Below are positions 15,635 to 23,009 of a stretch of 51,689 nucleotides of DNA, one piece after another; within the stretch, counting starts at the first letter, position 1; every line of letters starts with the position of its first letter. The position numbers and the translations under genes were made by a program. The DNA is from Fen-1077 sp050014355 (lineage in GTDB: Bacteria > Chloroflexota > Dehalococcoidia > Dehalococcoidales > RBG-16-60-22). Under the pieces are notes generated by a model. The model saw only the letters and a program-made list of their open reading frames with translations. It searched no databases and had not been told where the DNA came from. Location: positions 1 through 51,689 of the forward strand of contig JBEKDL010000005.1 in the NCBI GenBank assembly GCA_050014355.1, read 5' to 3'.

Positions 15635-16681
15635 ATGATTAACAGAAGAACCAGCAAAACTATTTATATCGGTGATGTCGCTATCGGCGGGGGAGCGCCC
15701 ATCGCGGTGCAGTCCATGACCAAGACCGATACGCGTGATGTTAAGGCTACCGTCCGCCAGATAAAAGAGCTCCAGGAGTACGGCTGTGAAATTATACGCG
15801 TCGCTGTGCCGGACGCTCTGGCCGCCGAAGCTATAGTTGACATAAAGAGAGGGATTAAAATCCCCCTGGTGGCAGACATCCACTTCGATTACCGCCTGGC
15901 CTTGGCGGCGCTGAAGTCCGGCGCCGACGGACTGCGGCTCAACCCGGGCAACATCGGCGAGCCGGAAAAGGTGAAAAAAGTGGTGCTGGCGGCGAAGGAG
16001 AGGGGAGTGCCCATCCGCATCGGCGTGAACGCGGGCTCTTTGCCAAAAACAACGAGCAAAAAATTGAGCATCCCGGCAAGAATGGTCGGGGCCGCTTTAG
16101 AGCAGATAAAATTACTGGAGAGCCTCGACTTCGATTTGATAAAAGTATCTTTAAAGGCCTTCGATGTCCCCACGACTATCGAAGCGTACCGGAGCATCGC
16201 GAAAAAGATGCCCTACCCGCTGCACATCGGCATCACCGAGGCGGGCACGCCCCGCACGGGCATTGTCCGTAGCGCGGTGGGCATCGGCGCTTTATTATGG
16301 GAGGGGATAGGGGACACGGTGCGCGTTTCCCTGACCGCCCCGCCCCGCGAAGAAGTTATTACCGCTTACGAGATTTTAAAGAGCCTGGATTTGCGCCAGC
16401 GCGGGCCGGTGCTCGTAAGCTGCCCCACGTGTGGCCGCGCCGAGGCCAGCGTGATAAAATTGGCGCAAGAAGTTGAGCGCCGACTGCAAAAAATAGACCG
16501 GCCGATTAAAGTGGCGGTGATGGGCTGCGTCGTTAACGGGCCGGGGGAAGCTAAAGACGCTGACGTGGGCATCGCCTGCGGCAAGGGCAGGGGCGTTATC
16601 TTTAAAAAGGGGGAGAAGGTGGCGGTGGTGGCGGAAAAGGACTTCCTCACCGCGCTGATGAGAGAGGTGGAGGGGTTATAA
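15635..16681 (+). CDS. ispG: 4-hydroxy-3-methylbut-2-enyl-diphosphate synthase
   Basis: This is the penultimate enzyme of the MEP pathway, converting MEcPP to HMBPP with a 4Fe-4S cluster. At 348 residues it is the short bacterial form. The TIM-barrel part begins VQSMTKTDTRDV and contains DIHFDYRLAL and LRLNPGNIG. Cluster cysteines are Cys263 and Cys266 (SCPTCGR) and Cys298 (VMGCVVNGPGE); the conserved Glu is in NGPGEAK. It is cotranscribed with dxr and rseP. Electrons could come from the ferredoxin encoded upstream, by inference. Also called gcpE. Confidence 0.97.
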   Translation: MINRRTSKTIYIGDVAIGGGAPIAVQSMTKTDTRDVKATVRQIKELQEYGCEIIRVAVPDALAAEAIVDIKRGIKIPLVADIHFDYRLALAALKSGADGLRLNPGNIGEPEKVKKVVLAAKERGVPIRIGVNAGSLPKTTSKKLSIPARMVGAALEQIKLLESLDFDLIKVSLKAFDVPTTIEAYRSIAKKMPYPLHIGITEAGTPRTGIVRSAVGIGALLWEGIGDTVRVSLTAPPREEVITAYEILKSLDLRQRGPVLVSCPTCGRAEASVIKLAQEVERRLQKIDRPIKVAVMGCVVNGPGEAKDADVGIACGKGRGVIFKKGEKVAVVAEKDFLTALMREVEGL

Positions 16682-16682
16682 A

Positions 16683-17534
16683 ATGGGCGACGGAACCGAA
16701 AAAAGCCCTTACACTCGAAAAGATATCCTCAGGATGATAGAAAAAAATGGAGGTAAGGCAAGTGGATTAGATTTTTCAGATAAACAATTTGAGAATGGAA
16801 TTGATCTTTCGGACTTAGACCTCTCTGGAATAATATTTAGAAATGCTGAGTTAGCTGAAGCTCATTTTGAGAGATCTATTTTATTTCTTGCTGACCTACA
16901 AAGTGCTTTTCTAGACCATGCCCATCTTAATGAAGCGATACTCGTTCGTGCTAATCTTGAACATACTTGGTTAATCAATGCTTGTCTTGAGGGGGTTCAT
17001 TTACATGGATGTAAGATATCCTCTGAGACCCACTTAGAATTCGTAAATTGGGGCAATTATATTATTCGTAGCGAAAAAAATGGAATTTTTGGTCAAGCTG
17101 AAGTTCTTTATCGCCGTCTTAAAAATTGGTATACCGAACGCGGAATATATGATATCGCCGGTAAGTTTTACTTCAGAGAGATGACAGTAAAGAGGAAAGC
17201 ACTAAAATGGTGGCCAAATCCATTAAATAGGCTTTTTTCAAAGATGATATCAATACTCTGTGGCTATGGTGAGAAACCTGAAAGAGTTGCTATATCAGCG
17301 GCAGTAATAATATTTGGTCTGGCAACCGCCTACTATTTTGGGGGTACATTTAACTCATCCTCTTTTTTAAGTTCATTGTACTATAGTGTTGTTTCTTTTG
17401 TAGCTTTAGGCTATGGTAACTGGGTGACAGAACCAATAGGTTGGGCTAAGTACATGGGAGCAGTTGAAGCTGCAACTGGTGTTTTCATGATGGCTTTGTT
17501 TTTAGTAACTTTTACCCGTAAAATGACAAGATAA
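16683..17534 (+). CDS. Pentapeptide-repeat protein with two-helix ion channel domain
   Basis: This 283-residue protein carries pentapeptide repeats over about 30-115 (IDLSDLDLSG, AHFERSILFLADLQSAFLDH, ANLEHTWLINACLEG). A basic linker follows, then a C-terminal Ion_trans_2-type module: a membrane helix near 200-222, a pore loop SVVSFVALGYGNW containing the K+-filter-like GYG near 244-246, and a last helix near 258-278. It is probably a potassium-selective or related channel. The gene is strikingly AT-rich, with many AAT, ATT and TTA codons, unlike ispG and proS around it. It starts 1 nt after the ispG stop, so it looks like a later insertion into a conserved operon. Confidence 0.8.
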   Translation: MGDGTEKSPYTRKDILRMIEKNGGKASGLDFSDKQFENGIDLSDLDLSGIIFRNAELAEAHFERSILFLADLQSAFLDHAHLNEAILVRANLEHTWLINACLEGVHLHGCKISSETHLEFVNWGNYIIRSEKNGIFGQAEVLYRRLKNWYTERGIYDIAGKFYFREMTVKRKALKWWPNPLNRLFSKMISILCGYGEKPERVAISAAVIIFGLATAYYFGGTFNSSSFLSSLYYSVVSFVALGYGNWVTEPIGWAKYMGAVEAATGVFMMALFLVTFTRKMTR

Positions 17535-17572
17535 AATAAAAAATTGATATAGAAATGCATAGGGATTCTTTA

Positions 17573-18394
17573 ATGAAAAAACCACTTCTATTCGTTCTAA
17601 TATCAATCGTCATTGTGCTATCATGCGTTCTCTCCTCCTGCCAGTCCGGCGTCCCGCAGGCGCAGTATGACCAGCTTAATGCGCAGGTGGCGGACCTCCA
17701 GTCGCAACTGGCCAAAGCGCAGAGCGATTTCACCAAATTACAGGCGGACAAGACAAACGTTGATAACCAGCTAATAAACGCCCAGTTCCAGATTACATCA
17801 TTACAAAGCCAGGTCAGCCAGTCGTCGCTTACCGGCGCCACCCCTGCGGAGACCGCCGCGAAAATCGTGAAAAACTACCATGATACCCACGTCTATAGCG
17901 CTTATGACCTCTTCGTCTGCTCGGACATGGCCTCGGAGGTCTGGAATATGCTCAAAGCCCAGAACATCAGCGCGGTCGTCGTCGTGGGGGACGTGGATAC
18001 AGCGATAACGGACATCCTCCAGAGCGACCACGCCTGGGTGATGGCTACTGTAGGCGCTAACGATTACCTCGCGCTGGAGACCACCGGCGGCTATACCGTG
18101 AAAAAGAGCGAGCACCCTCTTTACTACCGCGGGTGGGCGTTCAACAGCCCCGCCGACCTGAAATCTCACAACGACATGGTGAAGGAGTATAATGTCAGGG
18201 TCGAATTCCGCAACCAGCTTAATACCGAGGCGAATAAAGCGGCGGCGCTCTATAACGCTTCCACCAACCCGAGCGATGCCGCAAAAAATAAGGCGGTCTA
18301 CGATAAGCTCGTAGAGCTCCGTACCGCGCAGGAGACGACCTTGAACAACCTGATGAGCAGCATTAGCAAGCTGGCTGCGCCCATCAGCTATTAA
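17573..18394 (+). CDS. Lipoprotein with coiled coil and transglutaminase-like region
   Basis: This is a secreted lipoprotein of about 273 residues. Starting at the ATG at 17573, the signal peptide MKKPLLFVLISIVIVLSCVL ends in a lipobox (LSSC). A coiled coil follows (about 32-80, QLNAQVADLQSQLAKAQ). The next domain has a Cys in LFVCSDMASEVWNML, a His in SDHAWVMATV and an acidic residue in YLALETTGG, the order of a transglutaminase-like cysteine peptidase triad; this assignment is tentative. A second helical part ends the protein. An upstream ATG at 17555 would put residues before the signal peptide. It precedes proS by 10 nt. Confidence 0.72.
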   Translation: MKKPLLFVLISIVIVLSCVLSSCQSGVPQAQYDQLNAQVADLQSQLAKAQSDFTKLQADKTNVDNQLINAQFQITSLQSQVSQSSLTGATPAETAAKIVKNYHDTHVYSAYDLFVCSDMASEVWNMLKAQNISAVVVVGDVDTAITDILQSDHAWVMATVGANDYLALETTGGYTVKKSEHPLYYRGWAFNSPADLKSHNDMVKEYNVRVEFRNQLNTEANKAAALYNASTNPSDAAKNKAVYDKLVELRTAQETTLNNLMSSISKLAAPISY

Positions 18395-18404
18395 GGAGAA
18401 TAGA

Positions 18405-20099
18405 GTGCGCATTTCGAACCTGTTTACGAAAACAACGAGGGAATCGCCCGCGGAGGCGGATACCATCAGTCACAGTTTGCTGGTCAGGGCGGGAATGATA
18501 AACCAGCTCGCGGCGGGCATCTATACCTACCTGCCGCTGGGCTGGCGCGTGCTCCGGAAAATAGAAAATATCGTCCGGGAGGAAATGGACAGGGCCGGGG
18601 GGCAGGAAGTGGTCATGCCGGTGCTCCAGCCCACCGAGCTATGGCAGCAGAGCGGGCGCGACCAGGCCATGGGCGACGTGCTCTTTAACCTCACCGACCG
18701 CCGGGAGCGTTCATTGACGCTGGGGCCCACTCACGAGGAAGTCATCACGCAACTGGCCAGCCGCTATGTAAAAAGCTACCGCGATTTGCCGCAGCTCCCT
18801 TACCAGATTCAGGTCAAGTTCCGCGACGAGCCGAGACCCAGGGGCGGTCTGATGCGGGCGCGCGAGTTCATCATGAAGGACGCCTATAGCTTCGATGTGG
18901 ACGAGGCCGGGCTGGATGCCAGCTACCAGAAAATGGTCGAGGCTTACCGAAATGTTTATCAGCGCTGCGGCCTGCCCACCATGCTCGTCGAGGCGGACAG
19001 CGGCGCTATCGGCGGTAAGGACTCCCGCGAGTTCATGGTGGTGGCGGCAAGCGGCGAGGACGAGATTATCTACTGTCCCGGCTGCGCTTACGCTGCCAAC
19101 ACCGAGAAAGCGGTCAGCGTTAAAAGCCGCATCGATAACGGCAAACCGCTGCCCGTGGAGGCGGTCGCCACGCTGGGCATAGCGACTATCGAGCAGGTGG
19201 CCGGCTTTCTGAAAATACCGGCCAGCCATACACTTAAAGCGGTATTTTACATCGCTGACGGTCAATTCATTTTCGTGGTCATACGCGGCGACCTGGCGGT
19301 CAACGAGATAAAGCTGAAGAACCAGCTCCACTGTATCGACCTGCGCCTGGCGACGGAGGCCGAGGTGAAAGCAGCGGGCATAGTCGCCGGCGCGGCCTCG
19401 CCCGTCGGTCTGAACGGCTTTAAGGTCGTGGCCGATGATTCTATTACGATGGCCACGAACCTCGTCGCTGGCGGCAACAGGCCGGACACGCATATTAAGA
19501 ACGTGAACTACCCGCGGGACTTCAAGGCTGATATCGTCGCGGATATCGCCACCGCGCGCGCCGGTGATAAATGCCTCTGCGGCGGAAGCCTGGCGGCTAC
19601 CCGCGGCATCGAGGTGGGGCATATTTTCAAGCTCCTGACCCGCTACAGCGAGAAGTTCAACGCGGTCTACACGGACGAAAAAGGCGGGTCTCATCCCGCC
19701 GTCATGGGGTGCTACGGCATGGGCATCAGCCGGCTGATGGCGGCGGCCGTCGAGCAGAACCATGATGACAAGGGCATTATCTGGCCGTCGCCGATAGCCC
19801 CGTACCATGTCTATCTCTGCCCGCTTTACAGAGAAGGCTCGAAGGTGAAAGAAGCGGCGGAAAAGCTTTATACCGACCTCGAGACGTCGGGACTGGAAGT
19901 GCTTTTCGACGACCGCGAGGAGTCCCCTGGCGTGAAGTTTAATGACGCCGACCTGCTGGGGATACCTTTCCGCGTCACTGTTAGCCCGCGCACCCTCGAA
20001 AAAGATAGCGTGGAGTTCAAGAAACGCTCCGAGAAAAGCATGGAGATTGTGACGCTTTCGCAAATCGTGATGAAGCTGAAAGGGCTTATCACCAATTAA
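18405..20099 (+). CDS. proS: Prolyl-tRNA synthetase
   Basis: This 564-residue class II synthetase charges tRNA-Pro and is of the bacterial type with an inserted editing (YbaK-like) domain. Motif 1 lies near GAGMINQLAAGIYTYLPLG, motif 2 in FRDEPRPRGGLMRAREF and motif 3 in GCYGMGISRLMAA. The INS editing domain covers about 230-380 and the anticodon-binding domain the last 100 residues. It starts with GTG after AAGGAG at 6 nt. It is followed at once by the ABC transporter genes. The gene order rseP-ispG-proS is conserved in related bacteria. Confidence 0.97.
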   Translation: MRISNLFTKTTRESPAEADTISHSLLVRAGMINQLAAGIYTYLPLGWRVLRKIENIVREEMDRAGGQEVVMPVLQPTELWQQSGRDQAMGDVLFNLTDRRERSLTLGPTHEEVITQLASRYVKSYRDLPQLPYQIQVKFRDEPRPRGGLMRAREFIMKDAYSFDVDEAGLDASYQKMVEAYRNVYQRCGLPTMLVEADSGAIGGKDSREFMVVAASGEDEIIYCPGCAYAANTEKAVSVKSRIDNGKPLPVEAVATLGIATIEQVAGFLKIPASHTLKAVFYIADGQFIFVVIRGDLAVNEIKLKNQLHCIDLRLATEAEVKAAGIVAGAASPVGLNGFKVVADDSITMATNLVAGGNRPDTHIKNVNYPRDFKADIVADIATARAGDKCLCGGSLAATRGIEVGHIFKLLTRYSEKFNAVYTDEKGGSHPAVMGCYGMGISRLMAAAVEQNHDDKGIIWPSPIAPYHVYLCPLYREGSKVKEAAEKLYTDLETSGLEVLFDDREESPGVKFNDADLLGIPFRVTVSPRTLEKDSVEFKKRSEKSMEIVTLSQIVMKLKGLITN

Positions 20100-20101
20100 A
20101 C

Positions 20102-21007
20102 ATGTCTATCATTGAAGTTCAAAACCTCCGTAAAACTTACGGCAAGACCGTGGCCGTGGACGATATTTCTTTCGAGGTGGCCGAGGGGGAAATCTTCGGC
20201 CTGCTCGGACCCAACGGCGCTGGCAAGACCACGGCAGTCGAATGTCTTCAGGGATTGAGAACGCCTGATTCCGGCCATCTCCGCGTGCTCGGGCTGGACC
20301 CGCGCCGGGAAGCTACCGCGCTGCGGCGGCGCATCGGCTCCCAGCTCCAAGAATCGGCTTTGCCGGACAGGATTAAAGTCTGGGAGGCGCTCGACCTGTT
20401 TGCCTCGGTCACGCCGGACGCCCTGGACTGGCGCACACTCCTGGAGCAGTGGGGACTGGCGGAAAAGCGCCGGGCGAGCTTCGGCAGCCTGTCAGGCGGG
20501 CAGAGGCAGCGGCTCTTTATTGCTTTAGCGCTGGTAAATAATCCCCGCGTGGTCTTCCTCGACGAGATGACCACCGGCCTTGACCCCGCCGCTCGCCGCG
20601 TGGCCTGGGAGCTTATTAAGTCGATACGCGAAAAAGGTACCACCGTGGTGCTGGTGACCCATTTCATGGATGAAGCGGAACACCTCTGCGACCGCCTCGC
20701 CATCGTTGACCGCGGTAAAATCGTCGCGGCGGATACCCCGCATGCGCTGATTTTAAAAAACACCAGCGAGGTTAGAGTCTTTTTTAGCTGTGAGCAAGCT
20801 GATTTGTCTTGGCTGGAAAAAGTCACCGGAGTGAAAAAAGTTTCCCGGAAGGGACCGAGGGTCGAGGTGGAAGGTAGTGGCGCTTTGCTGGCGCAGGTGG
20901 CGGCGGCGCTGGTAGCGCACGGCATCGTGCCCGCCGACCTGCGTGTGGAGCAGCCGACCCTTGAGGATGTTTTTCTGAAACTGACTGGCCATGCCGCTGA
21001 AGACTAG
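20102..21007 (+). CDS. ABC exporter ATP-binding protein (ABC-2/DrrA type)
   Basis: This 301-residue ATPase of the drug/daunorubicin-resistance type has Walker A GPNGAGKTTA (about 38-47), Q-loop near GSQLQES, signature LSGGQRQRL, Walker B VVFLDEMTTGLDP and the H-loop His in VTHFMDEAE. A C-terminal extension of about 80 residues is typical of this group. It begins 2 nt after proS and 12 nt before the permease gene, so the two form an exporter. The substrate is unknown. Confidence 0.93.
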   Translation: MSIIEVQNLRKTYGKTVAVDDISFEVAEGEIFGLLGPNGAGKTTAVECLQGLRTPDSGHLRVLGLDPRREATALRRRIGSQLQESALPDRIKVWEALDLFASVTPDALDWRTLLEQWGLAEKRRASFGSLSGGQRQRLFIALALVNNPRVVFLDEMTTGLDPAARRVAWELIKSIREKGTTVVLVTHFMDEAEHLCDRLAIVDRGKIVAADTPHALILKNTSEVRVFFSCEQADLSWLEKVTGVKKVSRKGPRVEVEGSGALLAQVAAALVAHGIVPADLRVEQPTLEDVFLKLTGHAAED

Positions 21008-21019
21008 GAATTTAAAGCC

Positions 21020-21760
21020 ATGAAAACATTGGGCAAGCTGACCTGGGTGGAAATCAAGCTCTTTATCCGTGAGCCTATTACCGTTGTCTTTACCCTGGCG
21101 CTCCCTATCATTTTCCTTTTTGTGATGGGCGGAGTCTTCGGCAACACACCTAACGAGAAAGTGTACCGCGGTGTTGGGGCCATGAACTACTACATGCCGG
21201 CGTATTTTGCGCTGGTGATGATGGCCATCGGCACCGTAGCGCTGCCGGTTCACCTGGCGGGTAACCGCGAGCGGGGCGTCCTGCGGCGCTTTCGCGCCTC
21301 TTCGTTTTCAGTATGGGCGGTCCTTGGCTCGCAGCTCATGGTCAGCTTTATTATTGCCGTTATCGGCAGCTTGCTGATACTGGCTTTCGGCATGATAACC
21401 TATCACCCGGAGTTACCTGTCTCACCCCTGCTGCTGGTTGGCGCGTTCATCGTCGGTACATTATGTTTCGCATCGTTCGGGTTTTTCCTGGGGGCTGTGC
21501 TCCCGTCAACGCGCTCTGCCCAGGGCGTGGGGCTGTTGCTTTTCTTTGTGATGATGATACTGGGCGGCGCGGGCCCGCCGCCGGAAGTATTGACCGGGGC
21601 GATGAGGGCGGTGGCGGATATAACGCCCATGCGCTATGTGATTTTATTATTGCAGGACCCTTATCTGGGCTTTGGCTGGCGGACCAGCGCATCATTAATC
21701 GTGGCCGGGATTACAGTGGTGGCGGCACTGCTCTCGGCGCGGTTCTTCCGGTGGGAGTAA
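21020..21760 (+). CDS. ABC-2 type transporter permease
   Basis: This 246-residue integral membrane protein has six predicted helices: about 18-38 (ITVVFTLALPIIFLFVMGGV), 55-78, 97-120, 134-155, 162-182 and 222-242. It carries the ABC-2 signature region (TPMRYVILLLQDPYLGFGW). It pairs with the ATPase encoded upstream as a half-sized exporter. It is convergent with arsM, with only 13 nt between the stops and no evident terminator. Confidence 0.9.
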   Translation: MKTLGKLTWVEIKLFIREPITVVFTLALPIIFLFVMGGVFGNTPNEKVYRGVGAMNYYMPAYFALVMMAIGTVALPVHLAGNRERGVLRRFRASSFSVWAVLGSQLMVSFIIAVIGSLLILAFGMITYHPELPVSPLLLVGAFIVGTLCFASFGFFLGAVLPSTRSAQGVGLLLFFVMMILGGAGPPPEVLTGAMRAVADITPMRYVILLLQDPYLGFGWRTSASLIVAGITVVAALLSARFFRWE

Positions 21761-21773
21761 AGGCCAGACTGCT

Positions 21774-22613
21774 TCAGCCGGGCTTGACGGCGCTCACTTT
21801 AACGCTTTTTACCGTACCAGCCGTTTCGCGCATTTTCTCCGGTGTTAGATTCAGGCCTTTCACAAGCTTCACAATCTCTGTAGCCGTCGGGTCGCTGACC
21901 ATGCTTTCCATGGAGAAAGCTGCTTCCCCAACTATCTTTATATCCTTAAATCCGGCCGCTTTGATGTACGCCAGGTAATCGGATTCTAGCGAAGCCCCGG
22001 AGATACAGCCGACGTACGCCTCGATAGAGTTTTTAATTGCTTCCGGGAGCGCTTTATTCAGGACGATGTCCGAGACCATGATGCGGCCGCCCGGTTTGAG
22101 TACGCGGTAGGCCTCCCCGAAAACCTTGCTTTTGTCCGGTGCCAGGTTGATGACGCAGTTAGAGATTATCGCGTCGATGGAGCTATCGGCGGCGGGTAAA
22201 TTCTCTATCTCTCCGAGCCGGAACTCGACATTAGTGTATTCGCTTTTTCTGGCGTTGGCCCTGGCCTTTTCAATCATTTCCGGCGTCATATCCACGCCGA
22301 TAACTCGGCCGCTTTCACCGACCTGCCTGGCGGCGAGAAAGCAGTCAAAGCCGGCACCGGAGCCGAGGTCGAGGACGGTTTCGCCTTCTTTTAGTGAAGC
22401 CAGCGCTACGGGATTACCACAACCGAGGCCAAGATTGGCGCCATCGGGGACGGCCGCCATCTCTTCATCGGAATAGCCGATATTCTTGCCTATATCTTTA
22501 GCGGAAACGGCGCTGTTGCAGCCGCAACTCTTCGGGCCGCAGCAGGTCTCGTCCTGCCGGGCGACCTTGGCGTATCTTTGCCTTACATTAGTTTTAACTT
22601 CGGTGTCTTTCAT
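21774..22613 (-). CDS. arsM: Arsenite S-adenosylmethionine methyltransferase
   Basis: This 279-residue enzyme methylates trivalent arsenic, giving volatile or less retained products. SAM motif I is LDLGSGAGFD (81-90), followed by GVDMTPEMIEKAR. The As(III)-binding cysteines correspond to Cys65 (LGLGCGNP), Cys153 (SNCVINLAPDK) and Cys203 (VGCISGA). An N-terminal Cys-rich stretch (ETCCGPKSCGCNSA) is common in bacterial ArsM. It is 13 nt downstream of the AbrB-like gene and shares its promoter. Confidence 0.93.
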   Translation of the reverse strand: MKDTEVKTNVRQRYAKVARQDETCCGPKSCGCNSAVSAKDIGKNIGYSDEEMAAVPDGANLGLGCGNPVALASLKEGETVLDLGSGAGFDCFLAARQVGESGRVIGVDMTPEMIEKARANARKSEYTNVEFRLGEIENLPAADSSIDAIISNCVINLAPDKSKVFGEAYRVLKPGGRIMVSDIVLNKALPEAIKNSIEAYVGCISGASLESDYLAYIKAAGFKDIKIVGEAAFSMESMVSDPTATEIVKLVKGLNLTPEKMRETAGTVKSVKVSAVKPG

Positions 22614-22626
22614 TTTTACTCCTTCT

Positions 22627-22902
22627 CTATTTCTTAAATATCTCGGACATCACTGGCCCGAGCATACTTTTAACCATATCAGTTAGGGATTCGGCTTTAA
22701 TCAGGGAGAGACAGCTTACCTTTCCCTCTTTTTCCCAGCTTATCACTGCCAGTTTATCACCGGCGTGAATATTTGCTTTATCCCTGGCTTCCTTCGGCAG
22801 GACCATCTGGCCACGCTCGTCCACGCTGACTACCGCTTCCACCTGGCAGCAGCTTCCCGCCATACCGGCCGGTGCACAGCAGTTCTTCTTTTCTTTGGCC
22901 AT
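22627..22902 (-). CDS. HgcAB-associated (HgcC-like) AbrB/SpoVT-domain protein
   Basis: This 91-residue protein begins with a Cys-rich segment (KKNCCAPAGMAGSCCQVE). A swapped-hairpin AbrB/MazE DNA-binding domain follows (AVVSVDERGQMVLPKEARDK, then AGDKLAVISW). The arrangement matches the family named HgcAB-associated protein, found near mercury-methylation or arsenic-methylation genes. There is no hgcA or hgcB in this window; arsM follows directly. It could be a metalloid-responsive autorepressor of the operator upstream, an inference from the vicinal Cys pairs plus DNA-binding fold. Confidence 0.85.
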   Translation of the reverse strand: MAKEKKNCCAPAGMAGSCCQVEAVVSVDERGQMVLPKEARDKANIHAGDKLAVISWEKEGKVSCLSLIKAESLTDMVKSMLGPVMSEIFKK

Positions 22903-22940
22903 TTTGCCCCCTTAACCAATTGTTATGAATATTCAGAAAA

Positions 22941-22956
22941 ATCAGAATATACTGAT
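22941..22956 (-). promoter_or_regulatory. Palindromic operator at the arsM operon start
   Basis: ATCAG-N6-CTGAT, a 16-bp inverted repeat directly abutting the -10 box on its downstream side. A second imperfect repeat (TATTC...GAATA) overlaps it at about 22930-22950. A protein bound here would cover the transcription start. The ATCA-N6-TGAT shape resembles ArsR-type operators. Confidence 0.55.
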
Positions 22957-22985
22957 ATTATAGAAAAGAAAGGCGCGTTTGTCAA
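22957..22985 (-). promoter_or_regulatory. Consensus sigma-70 promoter of the HgcC-like/arsM operon
   Basis: On the minus strand TTGACA (22980-22985), exactly 17 nt, then TATAAT (22957-22962), a perfect match to consensus. A promoter this strong next to a palindrome suggests control by repression. Confidence 0.85.
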
Positions 22986-23009
22986 GAGGTTATTAAAGAA
23001 ATAGTAGGG

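Noticed and set aside
18711..20063. A 450-codon ORF antisense to proS
   Set aside because: A shadow ORF caused by GC-rich third positions of proS; His/Arg-rich and without homology.
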